DNA of 64,000 nt from Candidatus Mycobacterium methanotrophicum. Its GTDB lineage: Bacteria; Actinomycetota; Actinomycetes; Mycobacteriales; Mycobacteriaceae. Shown piece by piece: positions 62,101 through 64,000 of the stretch. Within the stretch, counting starts at the first letter, position 1. The number at the start of each line of letters is the position of its first letter. Both the position numbers and the translations under genes were made by a program. Under the pieces are notes generated by a model. That model made no database searches. It saw nothing but the letters and a program-made list of their open reading frames with translations, and was not told where the DNA came from. The DNA is taken from assembly GCF_023515995.1 (NCBI RefSeq), contig NZ_CP097320.1, positions 2,666,001 through 2,730,000 on the forward strand, written 5' to 3'.

Positions 62101-63868
62101 CGCGCAGAACAAGTTTGGCCATGGCGTCGTCGAGGATGAACGAGAGCCGGTCCGCGGGATAGGTTGGGTCGATCGGCAGGTAGACCGCTCCAGCTTTGAG
62201 AATGCCCAGCGCCGCAACGACAAGTTCAGGCGACTTGTCGAGCAGCACCGCTACCCGATCCTCGGCGCCGATACCCCGCTCAATCAACCAATGCGCCAAC
62301 CGGTTAGCTTCTTCATTGATTTCACGGTAGCTGTACTGACGGCCCTCGTAAACCACGGCGACCGCGTCGGGACAAGCTGCCGCACGCTCGCTGACCAGTG
62401 CGCCCAGCGTGGTGGCCGGCATTGAGAACTGCTCGCCGGTCGCGACTCGCGACAGCCACTCGGCGTTTAGCGTACTCGTCAGCGCCAACGCCGACAGTTC
62501 GGTGTCAGGGTCGGCCAGCGCGCCCGCCAGCAGGACGGCGTAATGGTCGAGCAACTGCCGCACCAGCGTCGCATCCAGAACCTCGACGAGAAACTCGGCC
62601 TCTACCAGTGCGCCGGCTTCAGGCTTAGAGCACAGCTCGATCATGAATCCCAATGGAAATGGGGTGAATTGGCTCCGCAACTCCGCGCGTTCGCACCGTA
62701 CCCCGGGGGGGCAGAACGCGGCACCGTCGGCCTCACGCAGCCCAAAGCTGACCTGGGTCGTTCGCTCGTTGCCGCGGCGGCGATCCGGGTTGGACTCGGC
62801 CACCAGCCGGTCCAAGTTGACGCGCTGATGGGCGAACGCCCCCGACACAATGTCGCGGGTTTGGGCCAGTACGTCACGGAACGTCTGCGAGCGCTGCGGT
62901 TGAGTGCGCAACAGTACGGTGTTGCCGTAGTAGCCGATCGCGTCTTTGGTATCGGCACCGCGGTTGATCACCGGCGCGGCGATCAAAAAGTCGGTGGAAT
63001 GGGTGTAGCGGTGGATCAGGACGGAAAAAGCAGCCAGCAGCACCATATACGGGGTAGCGCCGCTCTCACGGGCCAGCGCCGACGCCCGGTCGAGTGTGCT
63101 CGCGGAAAGCTGCAACGATTCGCGCTTTGATCGCCAGGTGCTCGGCACCACAGAACCGTTGCCTCCCGGAAGCTCAAGCGGCTCAGGAAGGTCAGCCATC
63201 AGCGGCCGCCAATAGGCCAGGTCTTCGTCGGGGGTATCGATGGCCCCACCAGTCACCGACGGCGACGCCTCGCTATCGAAACCGTCCGGGTCGATGTAAG
63301 CGCGGGTCAGGTCGGTGAAAAACGGCACCCACGATCCATCGTCCCACGCGATGTGATGCGCAATGAGCAGCAGCATGACCGTGTCGGAGTCCAAACGCAC
63401 CACCGTGATCCGCAGCGGCGAGTCTGCGGTCAGGTCTAATGGCCGGCCAAATTCGCGACGCGCCAGCACCTCCAACCTCAGCTGCCCAGCCTGCCCGGCC
63501 AACCCTGACACATCGTGCTCGGCCCAGCCGGGTCGTAACTCGTCGTGGACGACTGCATGCGGGTCACCGTCGGCGTCGGTGTGATAAGTAGTGCGCAAAA
63601 CCGTGTGCCGGATCGCCACCGCGTCGATCGCCCGATGCAACCGCGCGATGTCGACGACACCGGTGAGCCGATAAGACGCACAAACATTGAGCAGCGGGCT
63701 GGTGAAATCGATCGACTGCACAAACCATATACGGCGCTGACCGTCAGAAAGTTGCGCGCTTCCATTTTGCGATCGCACCGCCGAACGGGACAGTTCGCGC
63801 TCACGAAGTTTGCAGCAGAACAGCTCTAGGCGTTGCTCGTCGACGTGTGCGTCGGTGATGTCAGTCAC
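56114..63868 (-). CDS. two-module nonribosomal peptide synthetase, C-A-T-C-A-T-E-like
   Basis: A 2584-residue synthetase from GTG 63868 (AGGAG seven bases before). Domains, in residues: C1 about 35-465 with HHIAWDD instead of HHxxxDG; A1 490-965 with LIYTSGSTGLPKGV and YGPTET; T1 980-1050 with LGGDSI (Ser1016); C2 1125-1550 with HHIVIDG; A2 1590-2060 with VFTSGTTGEPKG and FDAAWQP; T2 2078-2145 with LGLDSI (Ser2109). The end, 2155-2584, is epimerase-like (YGLLRYL, NYLG) but with AHVLAMD instead of HHxxxDG. No thioesterase or reductase follows. The second module resembles the MbtF end of mycobactin synthesis. The product is unknown. It is served by the MbtH-like protein downstream. The frame is fully open. 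Confidence 0.9.
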   Translation of the reverse strand: MTDITDAHVDEQRLELFCCKLRERELSRSAVRSQNGSAQLSDGQRRIWFVQSIDFTSPLLNVCASYRLTGVVDIARLHRAIDAVAIRHTVLRTTYHTDADGDPHAVVHDELRPGWAEHDVSGLAGQAGQLRLEVLARREFGRPLDLTADSPLRITVVRLDSDTVMLLLIAHHIAWDDGSWVPFFTDLTRAYIDPDGFDSEASPSVTGGAIDTPDEDLAYWRPLMADLPEPLELPGGNGSVVPSTWRSKRESLQLSASTLDRASALARESGATPYMVLLAAFSVLIHRYTHSTDFLIAAPVINRGADTKDAIGYYGNTVLLRTQPQRSQTFRDVLAQTRDIVSGAFAHQRVNLDRLVAESNPDRRRGNERTTQVSFGLREADGAAFCPPGVRCERAELRSQFTPFPLGFMIELCSKPEAGALVEAEFLVEVLDATLVRQLLDHYAVLLAGALADPDTELSALALTSTLNAEWLSRVATGEQFSMPATTLGALVSERAAACPDAVAVVYEGRQYSYREINEEANRLAHWLIERGIGAEDRVAVLLDKSPELVVAALGILKAGAVYLPIDPTYPADRLSFILDDAMAKLVLREPVTCLQQYSNSDPGVGELVRGLRPSNTAYLIYTSGSTGLPKGVAVPHAPVAEYFVWFGNEYQVDETDRLLQLASPGFDVSIAEIFGTLICGARLVIPRPDGLRDIGYLTDLLHREGITSMHFVPSLLGLFLSLPGVNQWRTLRRVPIGGEPLTGEIADKFHATFDASLYNFYGPTETIINATSYQVEGAQGTRTVPIGRPKINTRVHLLDDALQPVPVGVIGEIYIGGTHVARGYHRRPGLTAERFVADPFTSGGRLYRSGDLARRNADGDIEFVGRADGQVKIRGFRIELGEVATAISVDPGVGQVVVVAADLPQLGKRLVGYLTPAAGGGRASVDVDRIRARVAAALPDYMTPAAYVVLDEIPITAHGKINRDALPQPQIAAAAAEYREPTTATERRIAELFSGLLGHARVGADDSFFALGGDSILSVQLAAQARAAGLAVSPRMVFEHRTVQLLAAAVESASATDTDIPAEPDTRHAPMSTSGLSAEDLAAVTASWLSRPGDDAGRGAARGEAGAIGARQTFTATETVAPPGIEDVMALSPLQEGLYSLTVLSGMGDFPDDGLVEDPYLIGMAADIAGPLDVELLKDCAATMLVRHPNLRASFVSRDIARPVQIVPSRVEVPWRHITADFPDVEALEAEERSRLFDFERAPAIRFLLIELPDARWRFVVTAHHIVIDGWSLPVFARDLITLYAAAGRVDALPASPRPYRDYIGWLAGRDQCASERVWREHLAGMPGPTLLSAALAAEAPGAALPRSTELRSDRQVTTRLVEGARARGITVNTSMQMAWALVLSRLTGRSDVVFGVTVSGRPAELAGVETMIGLFINTVPLRVRLEDDGVTGAQCLALQRNAAMLREHSYVSHAKLRALGGVGEMFDTLLVYENFPTAGLVERGEFSAGGVTFRPAGLKSVSHFPVTLAPHMADAGLVMMVEVIDGALGATTGAMLGRRVLATAQRLLSMWDRPLREVSVLLDDEASPHRAAGTLPVRFPPAAGVHTRFAAVAEAHPDAVALSWEAGTMDYAELDAAANRLAALLRVYGAGPETPIAIALSRGPQYVVAMLAVLMAGAVCVPLEPGMPADRVESILRQTGASIVVNDAMLATADQQRPDHFQPVDVDPRQAAYIVFTSGTTGEPKGVIGTHVALSTYADDHIDTVLRPAAARLGRPLRIAHAWSFAFDAAWQPLVALLDGHGVHVIDQHTQRDAEALVHTVVKHHIDMIDTTPSMFAQLRAFGLLTTAPLTVLALGGEAIGVPTWKAIRAECDRTSMAAYNCYGPTETTVEAVVSAIAEHDEPTIGRPTRHTRGYVLDSALRPVPYGATGELYLAGAQLARGYLGRPDETCTRFLADPFATGERMYRTGDVVRRQPEGSLQYLGRADAQMKIRGYRVEPGEIAAALESHPAVRHAHVLARQQHGAPRLVACVAANGAAPTAAELCGMLTARLPRYMIPQRIVVVDEIPLTANGKLDETALAAIDAAAAMGSRPETPTESALAELLAEILHSTQVDVTTDFLQLGLDSIAALSVVQAARRRGIGLRARLILECGTIRELAAAIDAQTASIAHEAAATTGPIPLLAGAHWLYEYGQPRKLAQTEAIRLPAGITGEQLRSALTSIVEGHEVLRCQLDRATMSLLPTPATDFLTVSEVSADLGEEVAAHAQAVLQRLDPERGALLAAVWLQVPSGPSVLVLAAHVLAMDPASWRVVLGELDAALHALRAGHTPAPVVEHTSLRHWARALTERAGRLDTAPFWLSQLDGDDPDLGARRVRPDRDRARDLIVRAAVTDADITSQLLDSGLPLMHLLVSAASRTVTQWRQRRGQPTPAPLLALETHGRADALFDGTDETIDTTDTVGLLSAIYPLRIDSADPRGVGERLEGIPGNGLDYGLLRYLRADTAHALRRFAGPQLLLNYLGRADLGTGDAGLQLGRELLAGLPPVPEPGLAVRHELSILATLLAVEDRLVLITQWRALPDILDDADLAALQALWAEALREMAS

Positions 63869-64000
63869 GCGAGGACTCCTCGTTTCCAAGTCTCATGCTT
63901 CATGCTGTGCCCGAATAGCTGCAAAGGTGCCACGCCCTGTTACCGCCCCGCTTCGAAAATGGCGCCGCCACCAACTGCGGAATATGAGCATCAAGCATAC
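63869..64000. other. region upstream of the NRPS gene
   Basis: These 132 bases should contain the NRPS promoter (minus strand). gcatgaagcatgag, a short direct repeat, lies 20-35 bases before the start codon. No IdeR box, -10 box of good quality, or neighbouring gene could be recognised before the window ends. Confidence 0.35.

Overview
The window is a GC-rich actinobacterial chromosome segment that follows, gene by gene, the Mycobacterium tuberculosis order from about Rv2191 to Rv2226. With the PE/PPE pair, the MmpS protein and the actinobacterial bc1-aa3 respiratory genes, this identifies a Mycobacterium. It is not M. tuberculosis itself: the proteins diverge, extra genes and insertion sequences interrupt the order, and several genes are decayed. 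A non-tuberculous mycobacterium is the best reading; the species cannot be fixed from the sequence alone.

Core block 1 (1-22972) holds the 3' part of a GIY-YIG/UvrC-like nuclease gene, trpD, the respiratory cluster ctaE-qcrC-qcrA-qcrB, an Rv2197c-like membrane protein, mmpS3, ctaF-ctaC, asnB and adoK. Next come an anchored protein, an A-type Fe-S protein, a glycerate kinase family protein, cobU-cobT-cobS, ilvE, gcvT, a broken adenylyl cyclase and pepB. The ctaE-qcrCAB genes overlap by a few bases or sit close together and encode electron transfer from menaquinol to oxygen together with ctaC/ctaF.

Accessory island A (22973-29400) separates pepB from dlaT. It contains an IS630-type DNA-binding relic, a PPE-PE gene pair, a frameshifted IS630 element with recognisable inverted repeats, a broken member of an unnamed protein family, an IS1380-family relic and a small HTH regulator.

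Core block 2 (29619-36770) is lipoic-acid and nitrogen metabolism: dlaT, an SDR epimerase, lipB, lipA, a DUF4191 protein, an RDD protein and glnA1. A GlnR-like site precedes glnA1, which also has a duplicated ribosome-binding/start region. Between glnA1 and glnE lies a second insertion (36821-40209) with one intact fatty acyl-AMP ligase and several gene relics. Core block 3 (40202-51352) is glnE, glnA2, two exported serine hydrolases (Rv2223c-like and caeA), a wax-ester-synthase pseudogene, panB and a CYTH-CHAD protein.

Accessory island B (51491-64000) starts with mobile-element debris: a second relic of the unnamed family, a TnpB fragment, an IS3-family element, and IS fragments around a broken cysteine hydrolase. 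It ends in an MbtH-like gene and a 2584-residue two-module nonribosomal peptide synthetase (C-A-T-C-A-T-E-like) on the minus strand. This synthetase is the most interesting item: its last module ends in an epimerase-like domain with a degenerate active site, as in mycobactin synthetase MbtF, and no thioesterase or reductase is visible.
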